Of a stretch of DNA of 15,831 nt, positions 6,801-13,586 are shown piece by piece. The position numbers and the translations under genes are program-made. Numbering within the stretch: the first letter of the stretch is position 1; every line of letters begins with the position of its first letter. A model generated the notes under the pieces. That model did no database searches. It was given only the letters and a program-made list of their open reading frames with translations, and was not told the origin of the DNA. The stretch lies in contig JAYVMU010000092.1 of the NCBI GenBank assembly GCA_043758775.1, forward strand, positions 1 to 15,831. The letters are read 5' to 3'. Origin of the DNA: JACMMS01 sp043758775. Its GTDB lineage: Bacteria > Pseudomonadota > Gammaproteobacteria > Burkholderiales > Methylophilaceae.

Positions 6801-8015
6801 GACCAAATGCGTATTGTGGAAGATGATGCTTTCGGCCGTATTCAACGCTTGCTAGAAGGTAAAGTCGCTACTGGCGGCCCTAACAAGCTGAAAAAAGGCG
6901 AAATACTGACTGCTGCTTATCTTAAAGAGGTAGGTCGTTATGATTGGTTTGATATTCGCTTGTCAGATGAAGAAGCGGCGCGCCAGTTAGAGCAATTGAA
7001 AGATGGCTTAGCAGCAGCGCGAGTGGAATTTGACAACCGTTTTGAAGAGAAAAGACGTAAATTGACGCAAGGTGATGATTTACCGCCAGGCGTTCAAAAA
7101 ATGGTTAAAGTGTACTTGGCCGTTAAACGTCGTATTCAGCCTGGTGACAAAATGGCTGGTCGTCACGGTAACAAAGGTGTTATCTCGAAAATTGTGCCAA
7201 TAGAAGATATGCCGCACATGGCCGATGGTACACCAATGGATATCGTGTTGAACCCACTAGGTGTTCCGTCACGTATGAATATTGGTCAGATTCTAGAAGT
7301 GCATCTGGGCTGGGCGGCTAAAGGCTTAGGTTTACGTATCGATGAGATGCTTAAACAAGAAGTAAAGGTAGCTGAGATCCGTAAATTCTTAGATCAGATT
7401 TATAACGACAGCACTGGCAAAAAAGAAGATATCAAATCATTATCAGATGCAGAAGTGATTGATCTTGCACACAATCTTAAACACGGGGTGCCGTTCGCTA
7501 CCGCGGTATTCGATGGTGCGGCAGAATCTGATATTAAAGAAATGCTAGATTTGGCGTTCCCAGATGATGATGCACGTACTAAACAATTACAGTTCCATGC
7601 GGGCAAAACGCAAGTGAAATTGTTTGATGGTCGTACTGGTGAGTCATTTGAGCGTCCAGTCACTGTGGGTTATATGCACGTATTGAAATTGCATCACTTG
7701 GTTGATGACAAAATGCATGCACGTTCTACAGGCCCATACTCATTGGTGACACAGCAGCCATTGGGCGGTAAAGCACAATTCGGAGGACAGCGTTTTGGTG
7801 AGATGGAGGTTTGGGCACTTGAGGCTTATGGCGCTTCATACATCTTGCAAGAGATGTTAACCGTTAAGTCAGATGACGTAAACGGCCGTACCAAAGTGTA
7901 TGAAAACATTGTGAAGGGCGAACATAAGATTGATGCTGGTATGCCGGAATCATTCAACGTGTTAGTGAAAGAAATTCGTTCACTCGCTATCGACATTGAC
8001 CTAGACCGTAATTAA
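3843..8015 (+). CDS. rpoB: DNA-directed RNA polymerase subunit beta
   Basis: Beta forms one half of the catalytic cleft of RNA polymerase and holds the rifampicin pocket. The protein has 1390 residues against 1342 in E. coli, which is typical of betaproteobacteria. Rifampicin cluster I reads FFGSSQLSQFMDQ then TNPLSEITHKRR. The residues matching E. coli Asp516, His526 and Ser531 are Asp541, His551 and Ser556, all in the sensitive state. CPIETPEGPNIGL follows. The active-site segment GDKMAGRHGNKG places its lysines at 1103 and 1111 (E. coli 1065 and 1073). The C-terminus, VLVKEIRSLAIDIDLDRN, is complete. Ser577 replaces the Pro of the usual VHPTHYGR. AGGAG (3833-3837) precedes the ATG, and rpoC follows after 17 bases. 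Confidence 0.99.
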   Translation: MSYSFTEKKRIRKSFAKRESVQEVPYLLAMQLESYAAFLQEHTAADQRTNGGLQATFGSVFPIVSHSGNARLDYVSYQLGAEPFDVKECQQRGLTYAAPLRVKVRLTIMDKEASKPTVKEVKEQEVYMGELPLMTENGSFVINGTERVIVSQLHRSPGVFFEHDRGKTHSSGKLLFSARIIPYRGSWLDFEFDPKDYLYFRVDRRRKMPVTILLKALGYTPEQILETFYDVDNFHLSAAGVQFELVPDRLRGEVAKFDITDKDGNVLVAKDKRITVKHIRDMEKAGVHRMAVPQEFILGRTIASIVVDKETGEVVANANDEITETLLEKLHAANIAQVATLYSNDLDHGDYISQTLRIDEIPDQYAARVAIYRMMRPGEPPTEDSVEALFSGLFFNEDRYDLSVVGRMKFNRRAFPEKAEERMANWMRRFYERVGPQGAEGAHILSNDDILAVVGVLLELRNGRGEIDDIDHLGNRRIRSVGELVENQFRSGLVRVERAVKERLSQAESDNLMPHDLINAKPVSSAIREFFGSSQLSQFMDQTNPLSEITHKRRVSALGPGGLTRERAGFEVRDVHSTHYGRVCPIETPEGPNIGLINSLALFARTNKYGFLETPYRRVEGNKVSATIDYLSAIEESQYMIAQANTDIDAKGMFIDDLISSRYHNEFTMTQPDRVQYMDVAPSQIVSVAASLIPFLEHDDANRALMGANMQRQAVPCLRAEKAVVGTGIERTVAVDSGTTVQARRGGTVDYVDSGRIVIRVNDAEAAAGEVGVDIYNLTKYTRSNQNTNINQRPLVKIGDMLARGDVIADGASTDMGELALGQNMLVGFMPWNGYNYEDSILISERVVADDRYTSIHIEELSVVARDTKLGAEEITQDISNLSERMLGRLDESGIIYIGAEVEAGDVLVGKVTPKGETQLTPEEKLLRAIFGEKASDVKDTSLRVSSGMSGTVIDVQVFTREGIDRDARAQQIIDDQLAHYKQDIADQMRIVEDDAFGRIQRLLEGKVATGGPNKLKKGEILTAAYLKEVGRYDWFDIRLSDEEAARQLEQLKDGLAAARVEFDNRFEEKRRKLTQGDDLPPGVQKMVKVYLAVKRRIQPGDKMAGRHGNKGVISKIVPIEDMPHMADGTPMDIVLNPLGVPSRMNIGQILEVHLGWAAKGLGLRIDEMLKQEVKVAEIRKFLDQIYNDSTGKKEDIKSLSDAEVIDLAHNLKHGVPFATAVFDGAAESDIKEMLDLAFPDDDARTKQLQFHAGKTQVKLFDGRTGESFERPVTVGYMHVLKLHHLVDDKMHARSTGPYSLVTQQPLGGKAQFGGQRFGEMEVWALEAYGASYILQEMLTVKSDDVNGRTKVYENIVKGEHKIDAGMPESFNVLVKEIRSLAIDIDLDRN

Positions 8016-8032
8016 TTCAGGAGAGAATTCAC

Positions 8033-11000
8033 ATGAAAGCTCTATTAGACTTATTCAAACAGGTAACGCAAGAAGAAGAATTTGACGCGATTAAGATTGC
8101 ATTAGCTTCACCTGAAAAAATCCGTTCATGGTCATATGGCGAAGTGAAAAAGCCAGAAACCATTAACTATCGTACGTTTAAACCAGAACGTGATGGTTTA
8201 TTCTGCGCCAAAATCTTTGGCCCAATAAAAGATTACGAGTGTTTATGTGGTAAATACAAACGCTTAAAACATCGTGGTGTGATTTGTGAAAAATGTGGTG
8301 TTGAAGTCACATTATCTAAAGTACGTCGCGAGCGTATGGGCCACATCGATTTGGCATCACCAGTTGCGCATATCTGGTTCTTAAAGTCATTACCAAGCCG
8401 TTTAGGTATGGTATTGGATATCGCGTTACGTGATATCGAACGCGTATTGTACTTTGAAGCATTCATCGTGATTGATCCGGGCATGACACCACTGACACGT
8501 GGTCAATTGCTAACGGAAGATGACTACTTGGCTAAAGTTGAAGAATACGGCGATGAATTCAATGCCGTGATGGGTGCTGAAGCGGTGCGTGAATTATTAC
8601 GTACAATGGACATCGCTAACGAAATAGAAAAATTACGTCGTGATTTAGGCGAAACTGGCTCTGAAGCGAAAATCAAGAAAATCGCTAAACGTCTAAAAGT
8701 ATTAGAAGCATTCCAGAAATCTGGCATTAAACCAGAGTGGATGATTCTTGAAATCTTGCCAGTATTGCCACCAGAACTACGTCCATTGGTGCCATTGGAT
8801 GGCGGCCGTTTTGCAACGTCTGACTTGAACGATTTATATCGTCGCGTGATTAACCGTAACAACCGTTTAAAACGCTTGTTAGAGTTGAAAGCACCAGAAA
8901 TCATTGTACGTAACGAAAAACGTATGTTGCAAGAAGCGGTGGATTCACTGTTAGACAATGGTCGTCGCGGTAAAGTGATGACGGGTGCTAACAAACGTCC
9001 ATTGAAATCATTAGCTGACATGATCAAGGGTAAAGGCGGTCGTTTCCGTCAGAACTTATTGGGTAAACGTGTGGATTACTCAGGTCGTTCAGTGATTGTG
9101 GTGGGTCCGCAATTAAAACTGCATCAATGCGGTTTGCCGAAAAAAATGGCGTTGGAATTGTTCAAGCCATTCATTTTCCATAAATTGGAAGTGTTAGGTT
9201 TAGCGACAACGATTAAAGCAGCGAAGAAAAAAGTTGAAGAAGAAGGACCAGAAGTTTGGGATATCTTGGAAGACGTGATTCGCGAGCATCCAGTACTGCT
9301 TAACCGTGCGCCAACGCTTCACCGTTTAGGTATTCAAGCATTCGAACCTATGCTAATTGAAGGTAAAGCGATCCAATTGCATCCACTCGTTTGCGCGGCA
9401 TTCAACGCCGACTTCGATGGTGACCAAATGGCGGTTCACGTTCCATTGAGCTTGGAAGCGCAAATGGAAGCACGTACTTTAATGCTGGCTTCAAACAACG
9501 TATTGTCACCAGCGAACGGTGAGCCAATTATTGTGCCCTCACAAGATATCGTGCTGGGGCTGTACTACATGACACGTGAACGTATCAATGCCCGTGGTGA
9601 TGGTATGCGCTTTGCTGATGTGGCTGAAGTGCAGCGCGTGTATGACGGTGGTTTAATTGATATTCAAGCAAAAATTACAGTACGTATTAAAGAGTACGAT
9701 TTAGCTTTAGATGGCACAAAAACTGAAAAAACTACACGTTACGAAACTACGGTAGGTCGTGCCTTGTTGTCAGAAATCTTGCCAGCGGGCTTGCCATTCA
9801 GCGTGATTGACCGTGCATTGAAGAAGAAAGAAATTTCTAAACTGATCAATGCGGGTTTCCGTAAAGTGGGCATCCGCGAAACTGTGATTTTGGCTGATAA
9901 ACTGATGACGATGGGTTATACCTACGCTACACGTGCGGGTATCTCAATCAGTATTAACGATATGTTGGTACCACCAGAAAAAGCACAATTACTTGCTTCT
10001 GCTGAGTCTGAAGTGAAAGAAATTGAAGACCAATACGTTTCAGGTTTGGTCACTCAGGGTGAGCGCTACAATAAAGTGGTGGATATCTGGGGTCGTGCCG
10101 GCGATAAAATCGCTGATGCCATGATGAAGCAGTTACGTGAAGAAGCGGTACTGAACGTAGACGGCACGCAAGCCAAAGATGCGAACGGCAAAGGTTTACG
10201 TCAAGAGTCATTCAATGCGATTTACATGATGGCTGACTCTGGTGCGCGTGGTTCTGCAGCTCAAATTCGTCAGTTAGCAGGTATGCGTGGTCTGATGGCT
10301 AAACCGGATGGTTCTATTATTGAAACGCCGATTACGGCTAACTTCCGTGACGGTTTGAACGTGTTGCAATACTTTATTTCAACCCATGGTGCACGTAAAG
10401 GCTTGGCTGATACGGCATTGAAAACCGCTAACTCTGGTTACTTGACACGTCGTCTGGTTGATGTAACGCAAGACTTGGTAGTGACTGAGCATGATTGTGG
10501 TACTTCTGACGGCCTAGTGACTAAAGCACTGGTTAAGGGTGGTGAAGTTGTAGAGCCATTGCATGACCGTATTTTAGGTCGTACAGCTGCGTTAGACGTG
10601 ATTAACCCAGAAACGCAAGAAGTGATTTATCCAGCAGGCACCTTGTTAGGTGAAGATGAGGTTGAGCATATCGATGCCTTAGGTATCGATGAAGTAAAAG
10701 TGCGAACTGCACTGACTTGCGATACACGCTATGGTATTTGTGCCAAGTGTTACGGTCGTGACTTAGGTCGTGGCAAACTCATTAGCATGGGTGAAGCGGT
10801 TGGCGTGATTGCTGCGCAATCAATCGGCGAGCCAGGTACACAGTTGACCATGCGTACGTTCCACATCGGTGGTGCGGTATCGCGTACGGCTTCTGTGAGC
10901 TCGGTTGAGAGTAAGTCTAACGGTGTATTGAACTTCACTTCTACGATGCGTTATGTAACGAATGCACGTAATGAGCAAGTAGTGATTTCACGAAATGGTG

Positions 11001-12307
11001 AAGTGATTATCGTGGATGAAAGTGCACGTGAGCGTGAGCGTCATAAAGTGCCGTACGGTGCGACGTTGACTGTGACTGATGGCAAAGTGGTGAAAGCCGG
11101 TCAAGTATTAGCGACTTGGGATCCACATACCCGTCCAATTATTACGGAATATGCTGGCTTCATTAAATTTGAAAACGTGGAAGAAGGTATCACGGTTGCG
11201 AAACAAGTGGATGACGTAACCGGCTTATCATCGCTGGTGGTGATTGACCCTAAACAACGTGCCGGCCAAACTAAAGGTTTACGTCCACAAGTTAAATTGT
11301 TAGATGTTAATGGTGTTGAAGTGAAGATTACAGGCAGTGAATTATCTGTCAACGTGACCTTCCAGTTGGGTTGTATTATTACAGTGAAAGATGGTCAAGA
11401 AGTAGGCGTTGGTGAAGTCATGGCGCGTATTCCACAAGAATCATCTAAAACACGTGATATTACCGGTGGTCTACCGCGCGTAGCTGAACTGTTTGAAGCA
11501 CGTTCACCTAAGGATGCCGGTATGCTGGCTGAGGAGACAGGTACTATCTCATTCGGTAAAGACACCAAAGGTAAACAACGTTTGGTGATTACTGATTTAG
11601 ATGGCGTTGCTAGCGAATTCTTGATTCCTAAAGATAAACACGTGACGGCGCATGATGGTCAAGTGGTGACTAAAGGTGAAAGTATTGTTGATGGCCCGGC
11701 CGATCCACAAGATATTCTGCGTTTGCAAGGTCGTGAATCATTAGCGCGCTACATCATTGACGAAGTGCAAGACGTGTATCGTTTGCAAGGCGTTAAAATT
11801 AATGACAAACATATTGAAGTAATTGTGCGTCAAATGTTGCGTCGTGTACGTGTGACTGATTCTGGCGATACTTCATTCATCATGGGTGAACAAGTAGAGC
11901 GCGCTGATTTATTGGCACAAAACGAAGCAGTGATTGCGCAAGACAAACGTCCAGCCACATTTGAATATGTGTTGTTAGGTATTACTAAAGCATCATTGTC
12001 GACTGATTCGTTTATTTCAGCGGCATCCTTCCAAGAAACAACACGTGTATTAACTGAGGCAGCGATTCTTGGTAAGCGTGATGAGTTACGTGGCTTGAAA
12101 GAAAACGTCATTGTAGGTCGCTTAATTCCAGCAGGTACAGGTTTGGCTTATCACGAATCACGCAAACGTAAAGCGGCAGGTTTAACTGCTGCGAGTTTAA
12201 CTGCGAGCCAGCCTGAAGTGAATGAAGCAAAAGCTGCGGCAGAAGCGATGTTTACTGAAGTTGAGCCAGTTGCTGAAGCTAGTCATATTGAGTCAGATGC
12301 AGAGTAA
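8033..12307 (+). CDS. rpoC: DNA-directed RNA polymerase subunit beta-prime
   Basis: Beta-prime supplies the catalytic magnesium site and the clamp of RNA polymerase. It has 1424 residues against 1407 in E. coli. The N-terminal zinc site has Cys70, Cys72, Cys85 and Cys88. The invariant NADFDGDQM places the metal-binding aspartates at 460, 462 and 464. The bridge helix includes GARKGLADTALKTANSGYL. The second zinc site is Cys822, Cys896, Cys903 and Cys906. The trigger loop begins at GEPGTQLTMRTFHIGG and resumes at DITGGLPRVAELFEAR (from 1142), split by the long insertion (SI3) also found in E. coli. The tail after about residue 1384 is Ala/Glu-rich and probably flexible. AGGAG (8019-8023) lies nine bases before the ATG. 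Confidence 0.99.
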   Translation: MKALLDLFKQVTQEEEFDAIKIALASPEKIRSWSYGEVKKPETINYRTFKPERDGLFCAKIFGPIKDYECLCGKYKRLKHRGVICEKCGVEVTLSKVRRERMGHIDLASPVAHIWFLKSLPSRLGMVLDIALRDIERVLYFEAFIVIDPGMTPLTRGQLLTEDDYLAKVEEYGDEFNAVMGAEAVRELLRTMDIANEIEKLRRDLGETGSEAKIKKIAKRLKVLEAFQKSGIKPEWMILEILPVLPPELRPLVPLDGGRFATSDLNDLYRRVINRNNRLKRLLELKAPEIIVRNEKRMLQEAVDSLLDNGRRGKVMTGANKRPLKSLADMIKGKGGRFRQNLLGKRVDYSGRSVIVVGPQLKLHQCGLPKKMALELFKPFIFHKLEVLGLATTIKAAKKKVEEEGPEVWDILEDVIREHPVLLNRAPTLHRLGIQAFEPMLIEGKAIQLHPLVCAAFNADFDGDQMAVHVPLSLEAQMEARTLMLASNNVLSPANGEPIIVPSQDIVLGLYYMTRERINARGDGMRFADVAEVQRVYDGGLIDIQAKITVRIKEYDLALDGTKTEKTTRYETTVGRALLSEILPAGLPFSVIDRALKKKEISKLINAGFRKVGIRETVILADKLMTMGYTYATRAGISISINDMLVPPEKAQLLASAESEVKEIEDQYVSGLVTQGERYNKVVDIWGRAGDKIADAMMKQLREEAVLNVDGTQAKDANGKGLRQESFNAIYMMADSGARGSAAQIRQLAGMRGLMAKPDGSIIETPITANFRDGLNVLQYFISTHGARKGLADTALKTANSGYLTRRLVDVTQDLVVTEHDCGTSDGLVTKALVKGGEVVEPLHDRILGRTAALDVINPETQEVIYPAGTLLGEDEVEHIDALGIDEVKVRTALTCDTRYGICAKCYGRDLGRGKLISMGEAVGVIAAQSIGEPGTQLTMRTFHIGGAVSRTASVSSVESKSNGVLNFTSTMRYVTNARNEQVVISRNGEVIIVDESARERERHKVPYGATLTVTDGKVVKAGQVLATWDPHTRPIITEYAGFIKFENVEEGITVAKQVDDVTGLSSLVVIDPKQRAGQTKGLRPQVKLLDVNGVEVKITGSELSVNVTFQLGCIITVKDGQEVGVGEVMARIPQESSKTRDITGGLPRVAELFEARSPKDAGMLAEETGTISFGKDTKGKQRLVITDLDGVASEFLIPKDKHVTAHDGQVVTKGESIVDGPADPQDILRLQGRESLARYIIDEVQDVYRLQGVKINDKHIEVIVRQMLRRVRVTDSGDTSFIMGEQVERADLLAQNEAVIAQDKRPATFEYVLLGITKASLSTDSFISAASFQETTRVLTEAAILGKRDELRGLKENVIVGRLIPAGTGLAYHESRKRKAAGLTAASLTASQPEVNEAKAAAEAMFTEVEPVAEASHIESDAE

Positions 12308-12332
12308 TGAAAGTTTGTCATAACAATTGGCT

Positions 12333-12364
12333 GGTTAACCCGAATTGAGATTAATGGGTTAATT
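12333..12364 (+). other. Weak hairpin after rpoC
   Basis: TTAACCC (12335-12341) pairs with GGGTTAA (12356-12362), extended outward by two G-U pairs. It begins 25 bases after the rpoC stop and is followed by TTTCAACTATTGG, not a U-run. It may be a 3'-end stabiliser or a poor terminator of the rpoBC transcript. Confidence 0.35.
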
Positions 12365-12375
12365 TCAACTATTGG

Positions 12376-12404
12376 TTGACATTAAGTCGGTCGCAAAATA
12401 GAAT
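12376..12404 (+). promoter_or_regulatory. Sigma-70 promoter for rpsL-rpsG-fusA-tuf
   Basis: A perfect -35 box, TTGACA (12376-12381), is followed after exactly 17 bases by the -10 box TAGAAT (12399-12404), one mismatch from consensus. The expected start of transcription is near 12410-12413, about 105 bases before rpsL. This is the best promoter-like sequence in the window and fits separate transcription of the str-type genes after rpoC. Confidence 0.75.
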
Positions 12405-12415
12405 GCTATGTTTTT

Positions 12416-12439
12416 CGGGATGGGGATACCTCCATCCCG
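12416..12439 (+). terminator. GC-rich hairpin at the 5' end of the rpsL leader (terminator-like)
   Basis: CGGGATGG (12416-12423) pairs perfectly with CCATCCCG (12432-12439). Two further pairs close the loop ATAC (12426-12429). TAATTTTC follows, a modest U-tract. The hairpin lies only a few bases after the predicted transcription start. It could end read-through from rpoC, attenuate the rpsL promoter, or protect the 5' end of the rpsL mRNA; sequence alone does not decide. Confidence 0.6.
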
Positions 12440-12472
12440 TAATTTTCTGTAGCATTTTGATTGCTAAAGAAT

Positions 12473-12498
12473 AGAGCACGTTAAAGAGCACAAGTTAA
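12473..12498 (+). repeat. Short tandem repeat in the rpsL leader
   Basis: Two direct copies of AGAGCAC (12473-12479 and 12485-12491) start 12 bases apart. Each is followed by GTTAA, the second after two extra A residues. The whole reads as two diverged units of 12 and 14 bases, 18 bases before the rpsL ATG. Function unknown; it could be RNA or DNA recognition sites, or chance. Confidence 0.5.
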
Positions 12499-12516
12499 AA
12501 TTATAGGGAATAGGCA

Positions 12517-12903
12517 ATGCCAACCATCAATCAGTTAGTACGTAAACCACGCGTTAAAGTGGTAACCAAGAGTAAAGTGCCGGCACTTGAAGCTTGCCCG
12601 CAAAAACGTGGCGTATGTACTCGTGTTTATACTACAACACCTAAAAAGCCTAACTCGGCTTTACGTAAAGTCGCTAAAGTGCGTCTTACTAACGGCTATG
12701 AGGTAATTAGCTACATCGGTGGTGAAGGCCATAACTTGCAAGAGCATAGCGTTGTGCTCTTGCGTGGTGGTCGTGTAAAAGATTTACCAGGTGTGCGTTA
12801 CCATATGGTGCGTGGTAGCCTGGATACTGCAGGTGTTAAGGATCGTAAGCAATCACGCTCTAAATACGGTGCTAAACGTCCTAAAGAAGCTAAGGCGAAG
12901 TAG
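12517..12903 (+). CDS. rpsL: 30S ribosomal protein S12
   Basis: S12 lies at the decoding centre of the small subunit and sets accuracy of tRNA selection. The protein has 128 residues, four more than in E. coli because of a Lys/Ala-rich tail (ending KEAKAK). The conserved stretch TRVYTTTPKKPNSALRK holds Lys43, and GGRVKDLPGVRYH holds Lys88, so both classic streptomycin-resistance positions are in the sensitive state. Asp89, the residue modified by RimO in E. coli, is present. AGGGA (12505-12509) lies seven bases before the ATG. The gene follows the strong promoter and structured leader after rpoC and is first in the rpsL-rpsG-fusA-tuf series. Confidence 0.98.
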   Translation: MPTINQLVRKPRVKVVTKSKVPALEACPQKRGVCTRVYTTTPKKPNSALRKVAKVRLTNGYEVISYIGGEGHNLQEHSVVLLRGGRVKDLPGVRYHMVRGSLDTAGVKDRKQSRSKYGAKRPKEAKAK

Positions 12904-12921
12904 TATTAATTTTAAAATAGC

Positions 12922-12959
12922 GGCTTAAGTTTAAGCCTTGCAAATGTAATCGCTTGCAA
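12922..12959 (+). promoter_or_regulatory. Structured rpsL-rpsG spacer, possible S7 operator
   Basis: GGCTTA (12922-12927) pairs with TAAGCC (12932-12937). Immediately after, TTGCAA (12938-12943) can pair with the identical palindromic TTGCAA at 12954-12959. Together they put two adjacent helices in the 81-base spacer before rpsG. In E. coli the S12-S7 intercistronic RNA is bound by S7 to repress S7 and EF-G translation. No clear sequence match to that site was made, so the role is inferred from position. Confidence 0.35.
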
Positions 12960-12984
12960 AAATTATAGAGAATAGAGAAATAGT

Positions 12985-13455
12985 ATGCCAAGACGTAGAG
13001 AAGTTCCTAAGCGCCACATTCTTCCAGATCCAAAATTTGGTAGCACAGAAGTGTCTAAATTCGTAAACGTGTTAATGACTGGTGGTAAAAAGTCAGTGGC
13101 GGAACGTATTTTATACGGTGCATTTGATCAAATTACCGCAAAAAGTGGTAAGGATGCGCTTGAGGTGTTTACGCTTGCTTTGACAAACTTGCGCCCAATG
13201 GTTGAAGTTAAATCACGCCGTGTTGGTGGTGCTAACTACCAAGTGCCAGTTGAAGTTCGCCCAAGCCGTCGTAGCGCGTTGGCGATGCGTTGGATGCGTG
13301 ATGCTGCGCGTAAACGTGGTGAAAAATCTATGGGCCTACGTTTGGCGGCCGAATTGTTGGAGGCGTCTGAAAGCCGTGGCTCAGCCATGAAGAAACGTGA
13401 AGAAGTTCACCGTATGGCAGAAGCTAACAAAGCTTTCTCACACTTTAGATTTTAA
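12985..13455 (+). CDS. rpsG: 30S ribosomal protein S7
   Basis: S7 starts assembly of the 30S head by binding the 3' major domain of 16S rRNA, and it contacts tRNA in the E site. The 156-residue protein has the usual bacterial length. It shows MPRRREVPKRHILPDPKFGS at the N-terminus, the conserved RRVGGANYQVPVEVRPSRR and the family C-terminus HRMAEANKAFSHFRF. Only a weak AGAG (12974-12977) precedes the ATG. That fits translational coupling to rpsL across the structured spacer, as known for the E. coli str operon. fusA follows after 128 bases that hold a terminator-like hairpin and a boxA-like site. Confidence 0.98.
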   Translation: MPRRREVPKRHILPDPKFGSTEVSKFVNVLMTGGKKSVAERILYGAFDQITAKSGKDALEVFTLALTNLRPMVEVKSRRVGGANYQVPVEVRPSRRSALAMRWMRDAARKRGEKSMGLRLAAELLEASESRGSAMKKREEVHRMAEANKAFSHFRF

Positions 13456-13463
13456 TGTTTTTG

Positions 13464-13493
13464 TAATGTCAGCCTAATAATAAGCTGACATTA
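13464..13493 (+). terminator. Terminator-like hairpin after rpsG
   Basis: TAATGTCAGC (13464-13473) pairs perfectly with GCTGACATTA (13484-13493) around a ten-base loop. The stem is followed by TTGTTTTAATATT, a fair U-rich tract. It starts nine bases after the rpsG stop. It may partly end rpsL-rpsG transcription or stabilise the 3' end of that mRNA. Continued transcription into fusA would then need read-through or a new promoter. Confidence 0.6.
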
Positions 13494-13521
13494 TTGTTTT
13501 AATATTGATTGTAATTATGTC

Positions 13522-13562
13522 AATTTAGAATGGTCTAAATTTTAGCAAATTGCTCTTTAAGA
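13522..13562 (+). promoter_or_regulatory. rrn-like boxB/boxA antitermination motif before fusA
   Basis: TGCTCTTTAAGA (13551-13562) matches the E. coli rrn boxA TGCTCTTTAACA at 11 of 12 positions. Nine bases upstream is a perfect eight-pair hairpin, AATTTAGA-ATGG-TCTAAATT (13522-13541), in the place where boxB lies in rRNA leaders. BoxA RNA is bound by NusB with S10 (NusE) to make polymerase resist premature termination. No rrn-like boxC was seen. The motif ends nine bases before the fusA Shine-Dalgarno, so an effect on translation is also possible. Confidence 0.5.
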
Positions 13563-13570
13563 ATATAAGT

Positions 13571-13586
13571 AAAGGTAATAACCGTG
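13571..13586 (+). promoter_or_regulatory. fusA ribosome binding site with GTG start
   Basis: AAAGG (13571-13575) lies eight bases before GTG 13584-13586. An in-frame TAA at 13566-13568 leaves no usable upstream start. The encoded MARQTPINRYRNIGISAHID matches the normal EF-G N-terminus, so GTG is the start codon. Confidence 0.85.

Noticed and set aside
8524..9027. 167-residue open frame on the minus strand inside rpoC
   Set aside because: It lies wholly within the conserved rpoC sequence and resembles no known family.
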